Assembly: GCA_903907925.1 (NCBI GenBank) | Contig: CAIVQB010000115.1 | Span: 26,576-90,575, forward strand | Length of the DNA: 64,000 nt | Reading direction: 5' to 3' | Source of the DNA: an uncultured Verrucomicrobiota bacterium | Lineage (GTDB): Bacteria; Verrucomicrobiota; Verrucomicrobiia; Limisphaerales; UBA9464 | Part shown: piece after piece, positions 16,928-25,614 of the stretch | Position numbering within the stretch: the stretch's first letter is position 1 | Layout of the letters: the number at the start of each line of letters is the position of its first letter | Position numbers and translations under genes: made by a program | The notes under the pieces: model-generated | Seen by the model: the letters and a program-made list of their open reading frames with translations, nothing else | What the model was told of the DNA's origin: nothing | Databases searched by the model: none

Positions 16928-19717
16928 TCAGTCGATGAACACGAATTCGTTGCTGTTGAACACCAATCGGCAGGTATGGGCGAGCCCGTGATGGGCCGCG
17001 TGCTGAGCCAATGCGGTGCGTTCCGTGGCAGTGGGCGGCCGGCCCCAGGCGGCGCGAACCAGTCGGTCAATCCGGGTGGTTGGATCGGATGTCGCCGCCT
17101 CCAGTCGGTGCGCCAGCAGTTCGGCCTGCCGGACCACGAACGGATGATTCATCAACGACAAGGCCTGCAGCGGTGTGAGGGTGGTGTTGCGGCGGCCGGT
17201 CAGGACACTGGGATCGGGGCAATCCAGCGTTTCCATGAACGGATCGGGAACGCTGCGGACGATGAATCGATAGACGCTGCGACGGAAGGCCTCCGGACTT
17301 TCGACGTCGAACCGGGCGTAGTCGTAGGTCGGGGAATGATCGTCCTTGAACCAGAACTGGCGATCCGCCGGTCCGCCCATGGTTGGATTGAGCGTCCCAC
17401 TAAGCGTTAGCAGGCTGTCGCGCAGGGATTCCGCATCCAGCCGGGTGCGGTTCATCCGCCATAGGAATCGGTTGTCGGAATCCCGTTTCTCAGCCTCCGC
17501 GTTGGGCTTGGATTGTTGGCGATAGGTGGCGCTGGTGACCATCAACCGGTGCAGTGCCTTGAGGGATTCGCCGTTTTGCTGAAACCAGGTGGCCAGCCAG
17601 TCCAGCAACTCCGGATGGCTCGGCGCCGAACCCATATGGCCGAAATCATTCGGGGTTTCGACCAGTCCGCGGCCGAAATGCTGCTGCCACATCCGATTGA
17701 CGATCGAGCGCCGTAGCAAGGCATTGCGAGAATCGGTGAGCCAACGCGCCAGGGCAGCTCGTCGCGCGCCCTCATCTTCGGGATCAGCAACGGCCAGATC
17801 CGCGGTGAGGCCGGGGACGCACGCCAGTGTGGCGGGCTGCATGACTTCGCCCGGGGATTGGACACTGCCGCGCTTCAGGAAATGCACGGTCCGGGGTTTT
17901 CCCGCCGGATGAAAACTGCCCATCGCCGGAAATTCGGCCGCCGCCGCGTAAACCGTCGACGGTGCGGGCAGCGTGGCCAGTTCGGTTTTGAGGGATTCCA
18001 ATCGAGCCTTCGTGGCCGCCAAATCCTGACGTGCTTCGGCCGGAAGCGACTCTTCCGCCAGGCGTCGCCGGTCTTTGCGCAAGGCGGCCATCTCCGTCTC
18101 CAGATCCTTGCGTCGACGGATGCGCTCAGCGGTGGTCGCGTCCCCTTCGATGGGTCCCCGGCTGTCGTATCCATCCACTAGTCGGGCCTTGCCCCAGCGC
18201 CCGCCTTCGATCGAATCCAAAGCCTGAACGGTCGACCACTGGGCCAGATTGTTGCCCGTCTTCAACGCCTGCAATTCGGCGAGCGCGAAGACGAAATCCT
18301 GAGTTCGCTCCCAGAGCCGCGTGGCGGTGATGCGAAGGTAGCGTCCACTGGCGCCGTGCGCTGTCAACACCACGGTCTTGGCCCCCGGATTCGGATAGTC
18401 ATCGCGGGTGAAGTTGGCCACCGGACGTGGATGGGCGAATGTATCGTCGTCGGCCACTTCGACGCGAAAACGGACGGGGAAACCAAATCCGGGCGTGTCG
18501 GGAAAATCAGTCGGACGCGCCGGGATCAAACGGATCTCGTCCAGCGCGTGCTCGGAGGCGAGGTCGATCTGAACCCACTTGGTGGCGTCACGTTGGGCCG
18601 CGATGTCGCTGTGATACCCGTTCGACGGGCTTTCGGCAGCGGTGGGAATGGCAGCCAATTCCTTCTTCTGGAATTCCAGTCGGCGATCAATGTCCGCGAA
18701 GCCCGGATGAACCATCGCGCCGACCTGTGTTTCCAATCCGCGAAGCCGTTCCTGCAACCGTCGTTGTTCCGCGGTCAACAGGCGACGCTGCCGGTGTATC
18801 TCCGGGTTCACATCGAACGGCCGGTCGGCCCGGTCCACGCCGGCGAACACAGATTGGAGGGCGTAATATTCGCGCGAGGTGATCGGGTCAAACTTGTGGT
18901 CGTGGCAGCGCGCGCAGTGAACCGTGAGGCTCAGAAAGGTAGACATCGTGGTCATCACCATGTCGTCCCGGTCATTATAGCGGGCGATCAGGCCATCCAT
19001 CTTCGATTCCGGAAGTTCCGCGTGCCCCACAAAATCCCAGGGACCCGCCGCGATAAATCCCAGGGCGGTGACGCCTTCCGGATTGTCAGGAAACAGGACA
19101 TCACCGGCGATCTGCTCCTGCACGAAGCGCGAATACGGCCGGTCCTGGTTGAAGGCCCGGATCACATAATCGCGATACGGCCAGGCATTGGGACGCGGCT
19201 TGTCCTTGTCGTAGCCGTGGGATTCGCCGTAGTGGACGACATCCAGCCAATGGCGTCCCCAGCGTTCGCCGTAGTGGGGCGAAGCCAGCAGGCGATCGAC
19301 GAAGGTTTCGTACGCGTGCGGCGACGTATCCTTGACGAAGGCTTCGACGTCCTCCGGCGACGGCGGCAGTCCGACCAGATCGAAACTCAACCGCCGGGCG
19401 AGAGTGGCCCGATCGGCTTCCGGTGACGGATGAAGGCCCTCCCGCACCAGTCGTTGCAGGATGAAGGCGTCGAGTTCGTTCCGAACCCAGGCGGCATCCT
19501 GAACCGTGGGCACGGGTTGAACGACGACCGGCTGAAACGCCCAATGCTTGAGGCGTTCTGGGAAGTCGAGCCCGGCGGCGAGCCCTTGCCCGAGCCGGAT
19601 TTCGAAACAGAAGCCGCAGGTGACGAGGACAGCGATCCAGACCCGCTGCGTGAGTGCAATCCACGATACCGCCCGGGGCGTTGGTACGCCGTTCGGGGCG
19701 GGACCAGGAATCATCAC
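16928..19717 (-). CDS. DUF1549/DUF1553 (PSCyt2/PSD1) protein with discoidin-like insert
   Basis: A 929-residue exported protein. After an N-terminal hydrophobic segment it has DUF1549 (about 55-290: HWAFQPV, DAFILQRL, RRLSFDLVGLPPSPEDVEAF, GERWGRHWLDVVHYGESHGYD). DUF1549 includes a CxxCH sequence, CARCHDHKFDPI, that could bind haem. The middle, about 370-490, looks like an F5/8 type C (discoidin) carbohydrate-binding domain (WVQIDLASEHALDEIRLIPA...GRYLRITATRLWER). It is followed by a coiled coil of about 80 residues. DUF1553/PSD1 fills about 660-929, ending NSNEFVFID. No N-terminal PSCyt1 haem domain is present. The molecular function of these families is unknown; a role at the cell surface or periplasm is inferred. 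Confidence 0.88.
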   Translation of the reverse strand: MMIPGPAPNGVPTPRAVSWIALTQRVWIAVLVTCGFCFEIRLGQGLAAGLDFPERLKHWAFQPVVVQPVPTVQDAAWVRNELDAFILQRLVREGLHPSPEADRATLARRLSFDLVGLPPSPEDVEAFVKDTSPHAYETFVDRLLASPHYGERWGRHWLDVVHYGESHGYDKDKPRPNAWPYRDYVIRAFNQDRPYSRFVQEQIAGDVLFPDNPEGVTALGFIAAGPWDFVGHAELPESKMDGLIARYNDRDDMVMTTMSTFLSLTVHCARCHDHKFDPITSREYYALQSVFAGVDRADRPFDVNPEIHRQRRLLTAEQRRLQERLRGLETQVGAMVHPGFADIDRRLEFQKKELAAIPTAAESPSNGYHSDIAAQRDATKWVQIDLASEHALDEIRLIPARPTDFPDTPGFGFPVRFRVEVADDDTFAHPRPVANFTRDDYPNPGAKTVVLTAHGASGRYLRITATRLWERTQDFVFALAELQALKTGNNLAQWSTVQALDSIEGGRWGKARLVDGYDSRGPIEGDATTAERIRRRKDLETEMAALRKDRRRLAEESLPAEARQDLAATKARLESLKTELATLPAPSTVYAAAAEFPAMGSFHPAGKPRTVHFLKRGSVQSPGEVMQPATLACVPGLTADLAVADPEDEGARRAALARWLTDSRNALLRRSIVNRMWQQHFGRGLVETPNDFGHMGSAPSHPELLDWLATWFQQNGESLKALHRLMVTSATYRQQSKPNAEAEKRDSDNRFLWRMNRTRLDAESLRDSLLTLSGTLNPTMGGPADRQFWFKDDHSPTYDYARFDVESPEAFRRSVYRFIVRSVPDPFMETLDCPDPSVLTGRRNTTLTPLQALSLMNHPFVVRQAELLAHRLEAATSDPTTRIDRLVRAAWGRPPTATERTALAQHAAHHGLAHTCRLVFNSNEFVFID

Positions 19718-19723
19718 GGGAGT

Positions 19724-21052
19724 TTACAAACCGCGGGTTTCCCAGCCGTGACGATAGGTTTTGCGAACGAACCCGTTCGCCTCCCGGACATTGGTGAAGC
19801 GCAATCCCGTGGCGTCCCATTGAAGCGTCGTTTTGGGAAACCGTGTTGCCACGCTGCCGAGAAGCACCGACTCCGTGAGCGGCCCGGAATAGTCGAATCC
19901 GGCGGATGTCGTGCCTTCGCCGCGGACAGCGTCGATGAACTGATGCCAGTGATCGGCGCCCTCGACGGCCGGGAACTTGAAGTCGGCGAATTTGGCCTGT
20001 GGGAAGAGAATGGGTTTCTCGACATGCGGGATGACGAGGACGCCGTCGGTGCCGATCAGAATGGAGCCCTGATCCGGCAGCGGTTTTCCCTCCATCAACG
20101 CCTTGATCTCGGCCGGGGGCAGTTGATTGCCATCGTACCAGGTGATCGGGATCAGGCCCGGCACCGTGTAGCGGGTGGCTGGGAATTGATAGTGGATGAT
20201 GGCGTTGGTGGCCCAGGAATGCGCGTTGGGGGCCGTACCTTCGCTGCGGACCGAAACCGGCCCGGTCAATGCGAGCGCACCGAACACCGGGTCGAAAATG
20301 TGGCAGCCCATGTCGCCAAAAGTGCCGGTGCCGAAGTCGAGGCGTTTGCGCCAGTTCCCAGGATGATACCAGCCATCGCCGATGAAGGGGCGGGGCTGGC
20401 AAACGCCGAGCCAGAGATCCCAATTGAAATTGGCGGGTACGGCGTCGGTCCGGGTGGGCATTGTCCCGTTGTCACCCCAGGTCTTGTTGCTCCAAGTATG
20501 AACCTCGCGGATCTTGCCGATCGTTCCCTGATGAACCAATTGGACAGCAAGCCGGTATTCTTTGGCCGAATGAATCTGAATTCCCATCTGGGTCACCCGT
20601 TTCGATTGGTGGGCGAATTCCGTCAGGCGGCGGGTTTCATACAGATCGTGGGTAAGCGGTTTCTGGCCGTACACGTGGACGCCGCGCCGCAAGGCAGCCA
20701 TTCCAATCGGAGCGTGCATGTGGTCCGGCGTCGACACGTTGGCTGAATCGATCTTCTCCTTTTCCAGCAGGACGCGGTAGTCGGTGTACACGCGCGCCTC
20801 GGGAAACTTCCTTCGGAAATCCAGCGCGCGATTCGCATCCACCTCGGCGGCGGCGACGATCCGCACCGACTTGTGGGTCGCGATCGATGTCAGGTCCGCC
20901 CAGGCCATGCCGTTAGCGCCAAAGCTCGCATGCAGCACCTGACCGGACGGCGGGTTCGCGATCAGATCCCGGGTGATGAAGGGCATCGCAAATGCCGTGG
21001 CAACGGCCGACTTGATGAACTGGCGCCGGGGAAGAACGTGGAGCGGGGGCAT
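19724..21052 (-). CDS. Gfo/Idh/MocA-family oxidoreductase, Tat-exported
   Basis: A 442-residue NAD(P)-dependent oxidoreductase of the glucose-fructose oxidoreductase type. A twin-arginine signal opens the protein (PRRQFIKSAVATAFAMPFI, residues 8-26), so it acts outside the cytoplasm with bound cofactor. The Rossmann part begins GQVLHASFGANGMAWADL, with a relaxed glycine motif. SANVSTPDHMHAPIGMAALRRGVHVYGQKPLTHDLYE-type sequence carries the conserved EKP-like motif as QKP, and a tyrosine/histidine-containing C-terminal half follows. Secreted members are frequent beside DUF1501/DUF1553 genes. It stands in the operon between two DUF1549/1553 genes, 54 bp after one and 6 bp before the other. Confidence 0.87.
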   Translation of the reverse strand: MPPLHVLPRRQFIKSAVATAFAMPFITRDLIANPPSGQVLHASFGANGMAWADLTSIATHKSVRIVAAAEVDANRALDFRRKFPEARVYTDYRVLLEKEKIDSANVSTPDHMHAPIGMAALRRGVHVYGQKPLTHDLYETRRLTEFAHQSKRVTQMGIQIHSAKEYRLAVQLVHQGTIGKIREVHTWSNKTWGDNGTMPTRTDAVPANFNWDLWLGVCQPRPFIGDGWYHPGNWRKRLDFGTGTFGDMGCHIFDPVFGALALTGPVSVRSEGTAPNAHSWATNAIIHYQFPATRYTVPGLIPITWYDGNQLPPAEIKALMEGKPLPDQGSILIGTDGVLVIPHVEKPILFPQAKFADFKFPAVEGADHWHQFIDAVRGEGTTSAGFDYSGPLTESVLLGSVATRFPKTTLQWDATGLRFTNVREANGFVRKTYRHGWETRGL

Positions 21053-21106
21053 GGTGGAGGGAGGATTTCAGTTTTGTCAGAGGACGCAAGGCGAAGGCAA
21101 ACGCTC

Positions 21107-23659
21107 CTAGAATACGAAGGCGAACTCGTTCGCATTCAGAAGCGCGCGGCAGAAGACGGTCAATCCGTGCCGTTGGATCAGGTTCCGCGCAGCGATGGCT
21201 TCGTCGGCGTCGGGCTCGCGGTTGAACGCCAGTTGGAAGGCGCGGAGCACCTGCGGGCCGGAATCGGATCCCGCCTCGCGTTCAAGCCGGGCCGCAAACA
21301 GGGCCGCCGTTTGCACCGTGAATCCGCTGTTGAGCAAGTTCAACGATTGGAGGGGCGTGGTGCTGCGGTTGCGACGCGGGGCGATCTGGCCACCGTCGGG
21401 GCAGTCGAACACGCCAAAGACGCCATCCGGCCGCTGGCGAATCGCGGTCATATAGACCATCCGGCGAAAATCGGCCGGTTGGAATGTCTCCTTAGGCACG
21501 TAGACCCGCACGTAGTTCTCGTTTGGAACGAACGCCGACCATCCCGGGCCGCCCCGGGTTAGATCCAGCGTGCCGCACGCGGCGAGGATGGAGTCGCGCA
21601 GGGGTTCGGCATCGAGTCGATGGGCCGGATAACGCCACAGCAACCGGTCGCCGGCATCCGCGGCCATTCCGGCGGCCGTTAGTTTCGTGTCGGTTTCGGA
21701 AGTTTGCCGGTAGGCGGCACTGCAAACGATCAACCGGTGAAGATGTTTCAGGCTCCAACCGTTCTCGACCAGCTCGGCCGCCATCCAGTCGAGGAGTTCG
21801 GGGTGGGACGGACGTGCGCCGTTGATGCCGAAATCGCTCGGCGTGTTGACCAGTCCTTCCGCGAAATGATGCTGCCAGAGCCGGTTCACGATGACCCGCG
21901 CCGTGAGGGGGTGATTGGCGCTGGCAATCCAATCGGCCAGCGCGCGCCGGCGATCACGCTCGGGTGCCGCCAGGTCGAGCGAGATTCGGGAACCCGGGTT
22001 GCCGATCCGCGAAAGCGTTCCGGCGGCGATCGGTTCGCGCGGCTGCATCGGATCGCCGCGACTGAAGCGCCGCGTCGGGTCCGGTTGCCGGAAGGAGCCG
22101 GCATAAATGCTCGTGGACCGGGTCAGGTCGCGAATTCTGGATTCCGTCTGCTTTCGTTCCTCCAGGAGGGTCGCTGCCGCGGGATCCAAAGACGCTTCCG
22201 CGCCGGACCGATACGGCCGGCCGGCAACGAAGGGTTCGCGATCGGCGGCCGATGCGACAATTGTTTGACGGCCGGCATCATCTTCGACACGCAGTTCGTA
22301 ACGTACCGGCAGTCGATCGGCGAAGGCCGCCTCCTGATCCCGGGCCCAGACGACGTGATCGATCGATTGGGCGGTCGCGAATTCGAGTTCTACCCAGGCC
22401 TGCCCGCGTTGATTGGAAATCCAACTGCGCGAATTGCCGTAGCGTCCGTCGTTGAGGTGTTCCAGTCGGTGCAGGTCCGAGTTGGCAAACGTTCCCGATG
22501 CCGTGGCGCGGGTTCCCAGACGGGCGAGGGCGATATTAGTGGCGGGCGAACCCGTCGAAAACACTTCCAACTCGTCCACGCAGGGTTCCGCGTTGCCGTC
22601 GGTTTCCAGGATCGTGAACCGGAGACGCCGAGCGATGATCGGAGCAAATCGCTCGACATTGCGCCGGGGATGTACGGCTGGACGCTTCTTGGAGAGCGTA
22701 TCGCCGGGGGACGCCGCCAGCGGCTCGAACCGGAGCAACGCCTGGTCCAGTTCCGCGAGCCGGCGGCGGGCTGCGGCGAGGTCCTGTTCCCGGCTGGCGG
22801 AGTCTTCAATCGCCCGTTCGCGTTCACCGTGTTGCACGCCTTCCAGCACGGCTTTCAGCGCGTAGTAATCGGTCTGAGGAATGGGATCGAACTTGTGATC
22901 ATGGCAGCGGGCGCATCCGATGGTCAGACCGAGCAGGGCGGAACCGACGGTGCTGACCATGTCGTGCAGTTCGTCGGCGCGCTGGTTCCGGGTCAGGACT
23001 TCATCCGGGCTCTTCACCTGATCCCACGGGCCCGCGACCAGGAATCCCGTTGCCTCGTCGGAGCCGAGGGTGTCCCCGGCCAGTTGTTCGCGGACAAACC
23101 GGTCGTAGGGTCGATCCTCGTTGAAGGCGCGAATCACGTAGTCGCGGTACGGCCAGGCATTGGGCCGCGGATTGTTCATCTCGAACCCGTGGGTTTCGGC
23201 GAAGCGCACCACGTCGAGCCAATGACGGGCCCAGCGTTCCCCGTGCAGGGGCGAGGCCAGCAGGCGATCGACCAGGCGCTCATACGCGTCGGGGCGGGGA
23301 TCGGTTTCAAAGGCCCGGGTTTCCTCGGGTGACGGGGGCAGTCCGATCAGGTCGAACGACAAACGTCGGATTAGCAGGCGTCGCGAGGCCTCGGGCGCCG
23401 GTGCGAGATGTTGGGCGTCCAGTTTCGCGAGAATGAACCGGTCAATCGGATTGCGAACCGTCTGTCCGGTCGGCGGGAGGGGCGGACGACGAATCGGCTG
23501 AAACGACCAGTGAGTTGCGGCGACATCGGGCGCAGCGGCCGTTGTTGGGCGCGAACCCGTCGGAGGAGAAGGCTGCGAAGCCTTTCCCGATGTTGTACCC
23601 ACCGCGGTCAGCAGGATCACTGCCACCGTTTGGCCGAACTGTTTCAACCCGGTTTTCAT
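21107..23659 (-). CDS. DUF1549/DUF1553 (PSCyt2/PSD1) protein with F5/8 C-like insert
   Basis: An 850-residue exported paralogue. A cleavable-looking signal (VAVILLTAVGTTSGKA) precedes DUF1549 at about 45-280, which includes DRFILAKL, RRLSFDLIGLPPSPEETRAF, GERWARHWLDVVRFAETHGF and the CxxCH sequence CARCHDHKFDPI. The central insert, about 330-480, reads as an F5/8 C-like sandwich (SNQRGQAWVELEFATAQSIDHVVWARD). DUF1553 fills the rest (WIASANHPLTARVIVNRLWQHHFAEGLVNTPSDFG) and ends NANEFAFVF. Its ATG overlaps the stop of the preceding DUF1501 gene by four bases, so the two are translationally coupled. Function unknown. Confidence 0.88.
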   Translation of the reverse strand: MKTGLKQFGQTVAVILLTAVGTTSGKASQPSPPTGSRPTTAAAPDVAATHWSFQPIRRPPLPPTGQTVRNPIDRFILAKLDAQHLAPAPEASRRLLIRRLSFDLIGLPPSPEETRAFETDPRPDAYERLVDRLLASPLHGERWARHWLDVVRFAETHGFEMNNPRPNAWPYRDYVIRAFNEDRPYDRFVREQLAGDTLGSDEATGFLVAGPWDQVKSPDEVLTRNQRADELHDMVSTVGSALLGLTIGCARCHDHKFDPIPQTDYYALKAVLEGVQHGERERAIEDSASREQDLAAARRRLAELDQALLRFEPLAASPGDTLSKKRPAVHPRRNVERFAPIIARRLRFTILETDGNAEPCVDELEVFSTGSPATNIALARLGTRATASGTFANSDLHRLEHLNDGRYGNSRSWISNQRGQAWVELEFATAQSIDHVVWARDQEAAFADRLPVRYELRVEDDAGRQTIVASAADREPFVAGRPYRSGAEASLDPAAATLLEERKQTESRIRDLTRSTSIYAGSFRQPDPTRRFSRGDPMQPREPIAAGTLSRIGNPGSRISLDLAAPERDRRRALADWIASANHPLTARVIVNRLWQHHFAEGLVNTPSDFGINGARPSHPELLDWMAAELVENGWSLKHLHRLIVCSAAYRQTSETDTKLTAAGMAADAGDRLLWRYPAHRLDAEPLRDSILAACGTLDLTRGGPGWSAFVPNENYVRVYVPKETFQPADFRRMVYMTAIRQRPDGVFGVFDCPDGGQIAPRRNRSTTPLQSLNLLNSGFTVQTAALFAARLEREAGSDSGPQVLRAFQLAFNREPDADEAIAARNLIQRHGLTVFCRALLNANEFAFVF

Positions 23660-25110
23660 GCCAGAATCTCACGCACCACCTGGCCGTGGACGTCGGTGAG
23701 GCGGCGATTGGCCCCGTCATGGCGGACCGTCAGTTGTTCATGATCGATGCCGAGAAGGTGAAGCACGGTGGCGTGGAAATCGTAGTTGCTCACGGAATGA
23801 CTCGCCGCCTTCCAGGACCATTCATCACTTTCTCCATGGGCCACGCCCGGACGGACCCCGGCGCCGGCCATCCAACCGACGAAAGTCCCGCCGTTGTGAT
23901 CCCGACCCTCGCCGCTTTGCGAGAAAGGCATTCGTCCGAATTCGGTGTTCCACAAGACCAGGGTGTCCTCCAGCAGGCCGCGTCCAGCGAGATCGCGCAG
24001 CAACCCGGCGATGGGCAGGTCGGTGGCGGCGCAGATCGGAGGCAATTCCTTGGGAATGCTGGTGTGATTGTCCCAATTGCCGGTCGGGCCGCCGGCACCG
24101 CTCCAGACCTGGACGAACCGAACGCCGCGTTCAATGAGACGCCGGGCGAGCAGGCAGCGTCGGCCGAACTCAGCGGTGACCGGTTGGTCGAGTCCGTACA
24201 AGGCTCGCGTCGCCGGCGATTCGCCGTCCAATGCGAAGACTTCCGGGGCGCTCAACTGCATCCGCGCCGCCAGTTCATAGGCAGCGATCCGCGATTCCAG
24301 CCGGGAATCCGGGCCGGCTTCTGCGAGGTGATCCGAATTCATCTGGCGCAACACGGCAAGGCCGTCCTGATCGGAGGCCGGTGTGACCATCCCGGCGCCG
24401 CTGGACGCTGCGTTCAGATGGGCCATCGGATTTGGGGCCGAGGTGTTGAGGATCGTGCCCTGATGGGAAACCGGCAGGAACCCGGAGCTGAAGTTTCCTT
24501 TCTGGTTGTAGGGCAGGCCGCGGCCGTCGGGGAGAACAATGAAGGACGGCAGGTTGTCGGAAATCCGGCCCAACGCATAACTGACCCAGGCCCCCATGCA
24601 CGGAAAGCCGGGCAGGAGGAATCCGGTGTTCATCAGGTAGCTGCCCGGCCCGTGGACATTGGTTTTGGATACCATCGCCATGCAGAACGCGAGCTGATCG
24701 ACGCAGCCAGCCAGATGAGGAAGAAGGCTGCTGACCCAACGGCCGGATTCACCGTGCCGCCGGAATTCGAAGGCCGGTTTCAAAACCATCCCGGGCTCGC
24801 TGGTGGCGGCCTCGACCCGCTCCCCGGTGCCGGGCGTGAACCGTTGTCCGTGCCGTTGCATCAGCATCGGCTTGTAGTCGAACAAGTCCATCTGACTGGC
24901 CCCGCCGTTCATGAACAATTGGATCACTCGCTTGGCACGGGGCCTATGGTGAGGGCCACCGATGAGCGCGGCGCCGTTGGACGGTGCGCCGGCGGCGAGG
25001 CCTTCGTCGACGAGGAGTTGGCTTAACGCGGCGCCGCCCAATCCACCGCCGAACCGCCAGAGGAATTCCCGGCGGGACTGCGGCCAGTGCGTTGGAAATC
25101 CAGGTTGCAT
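23656..25110 (-). CDS. DUF1501 protein, Tat-exported, second of three
   Basis: A 484-residue DUF1501 protein with a twin-arginine signal (SRREFLWRFGGGLGGAALSQLL, residues 12-33; the motif is SRREFLW). Landmarks are RVIQLFMNGGASQMDLFDYKP, MVSKTNVHGPGSYLMNTGFL, RCLLARRLIERGVRFVQVW, NTEFGRMPFSQSGEGRDHN and the C-terminal ANRRLTDVHGQVVREILA. Compared with its two paralogues it has ANRRLTD rather than VDRRLTD near the end. It lies 6 bp after the small lipoprotein gene and overlaps the DUF1549/1553 gene at 21107 by four bases. No activity can be assigned from sequence, although the superfamily includes metal-dependent hydrolases. Confidence 0.9.
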   Translation of the reverse strand: MQPGFPTHWPQSRREFLWRFGGGLGGAALSQLLVDEGLAAGAPSNGAALIGGPHHRPRAKRVIQLFMNGGASQMDLFDYKPMLMQRHGQRFTPGTGERVEAATSEPGMVLKPAFEFRRHGESGRWVSSLLPHLAGCVDQLAFCMAMVSKTNVHGPGSYLMNTGFLLPGFPCMGAWVSYALGRISDNLPSFIVLPDGRGLPYNQKGNFSSGFLPVSHQGTILNTSAPNPMAHLNAASSGAGMVTPASDQDGLAVLRQMNSDHLAEAGPDSRLESRIAAYELAARMQLSAPEVFALDGESPATRALYGLDQPVTAEFGRRCLLARRLIERGVRFVQVWSGAGGPTGNWDNHTSIPKELPPICAATDLPIAGLLRDLAGRGLLEDTLVLWNTEFGRMPFSQSGEGRDHNGGTFVGWMAGAGVRPGVAHGESDEWSWKAASHSVSNYDFHATVLHLLGIDHEQLTVRHDGANRRLTDVHGQVVREILA

Positions 25111-25116
25111 GGAGGG

Positions 25117-25614
25117 CTACTTCGGAGTTTCGGCAGCCGAGGTGTGATCGGCCACAATTCGCCAGCCGTCCGGCATCTTGCGGAACAGCAGGGTGAACAG
25201 ACCGCCCGGCGTGTCCTTGTCGCGGACCAACCCCCAGCGTCCAAAGACAACGGCCGCGTCCGGCGCAAGGACGGTGACTTCCAGCTCCGAAAAAGTGAGA
25301 TGCCCCATGGCCGCCCGGTTCGTATAGTGCTTCTGATATCCCTCCATCACCGTCGCCCAACCGCGAACCACCGAGCCTCCCGAGGCAAACCGCGTGGTGT
25401 CGGTCCGCGCGTAGCCCTGCATGAACGCCGGGATGTCGCCGGCGTTCCAATCGCGGGCCTGCGTCGCCAGCACCGATCGCACTTCCCGTTCGACTTGCGA
25501 TGCCGCGTCCGTTGGCATGGTGGTTGTTCCGACCGAACGGGGCGCGGCGCAACCGGCGAGGAGAACTCCGGCGACGAGGGCGCGGCAGGGGCTAATGAAC
25601 GAAGATGAATTCAT
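25117..25614 (-). CDS. SnoaL/DUF4440-like lipoprotein
   Basis: A 165-residue protein with a lipoprotein signal ending LLAGC at about residues 17-21, so it should be acylated at that cysteine and membrane anchored. The mature part has the nuclear-transport-factor-2 fold pattern of the SnoaL/DUF4440 families. It shows VRSVLATQARDWNAGDIPAFMQGYA, then a GWATVMEGYQKHY helix and strands ending TLLFRKMPDGWRIVADHTS. Such proteins bind small ligands or are non-catalytic. The ATG at 25612-25614 is chosen because it places the lipobox correctly; the frame itself is open to 25722 inside the upstream gene. It overlaps the 3' end of the DUF1549/1553 gene by 23 bp. It is one of two non-DUF members of the operon. 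Confidence 0.8.
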   Translation of the reverse strand: MNSSSFISPCRALVAGVLLAGCAAPRSVGTTTMPTDAASQVEREVRSVLATQARDWNAGDIPAFMQGYARTDTTRFASGGSVVRGWATVMEGYQKHYTNRAAMGHLTFSELEVTVLAPDAAVVFGRWGLVRDKDTPGGLFTLLFRKMPDGWRIVADHTSAAETPK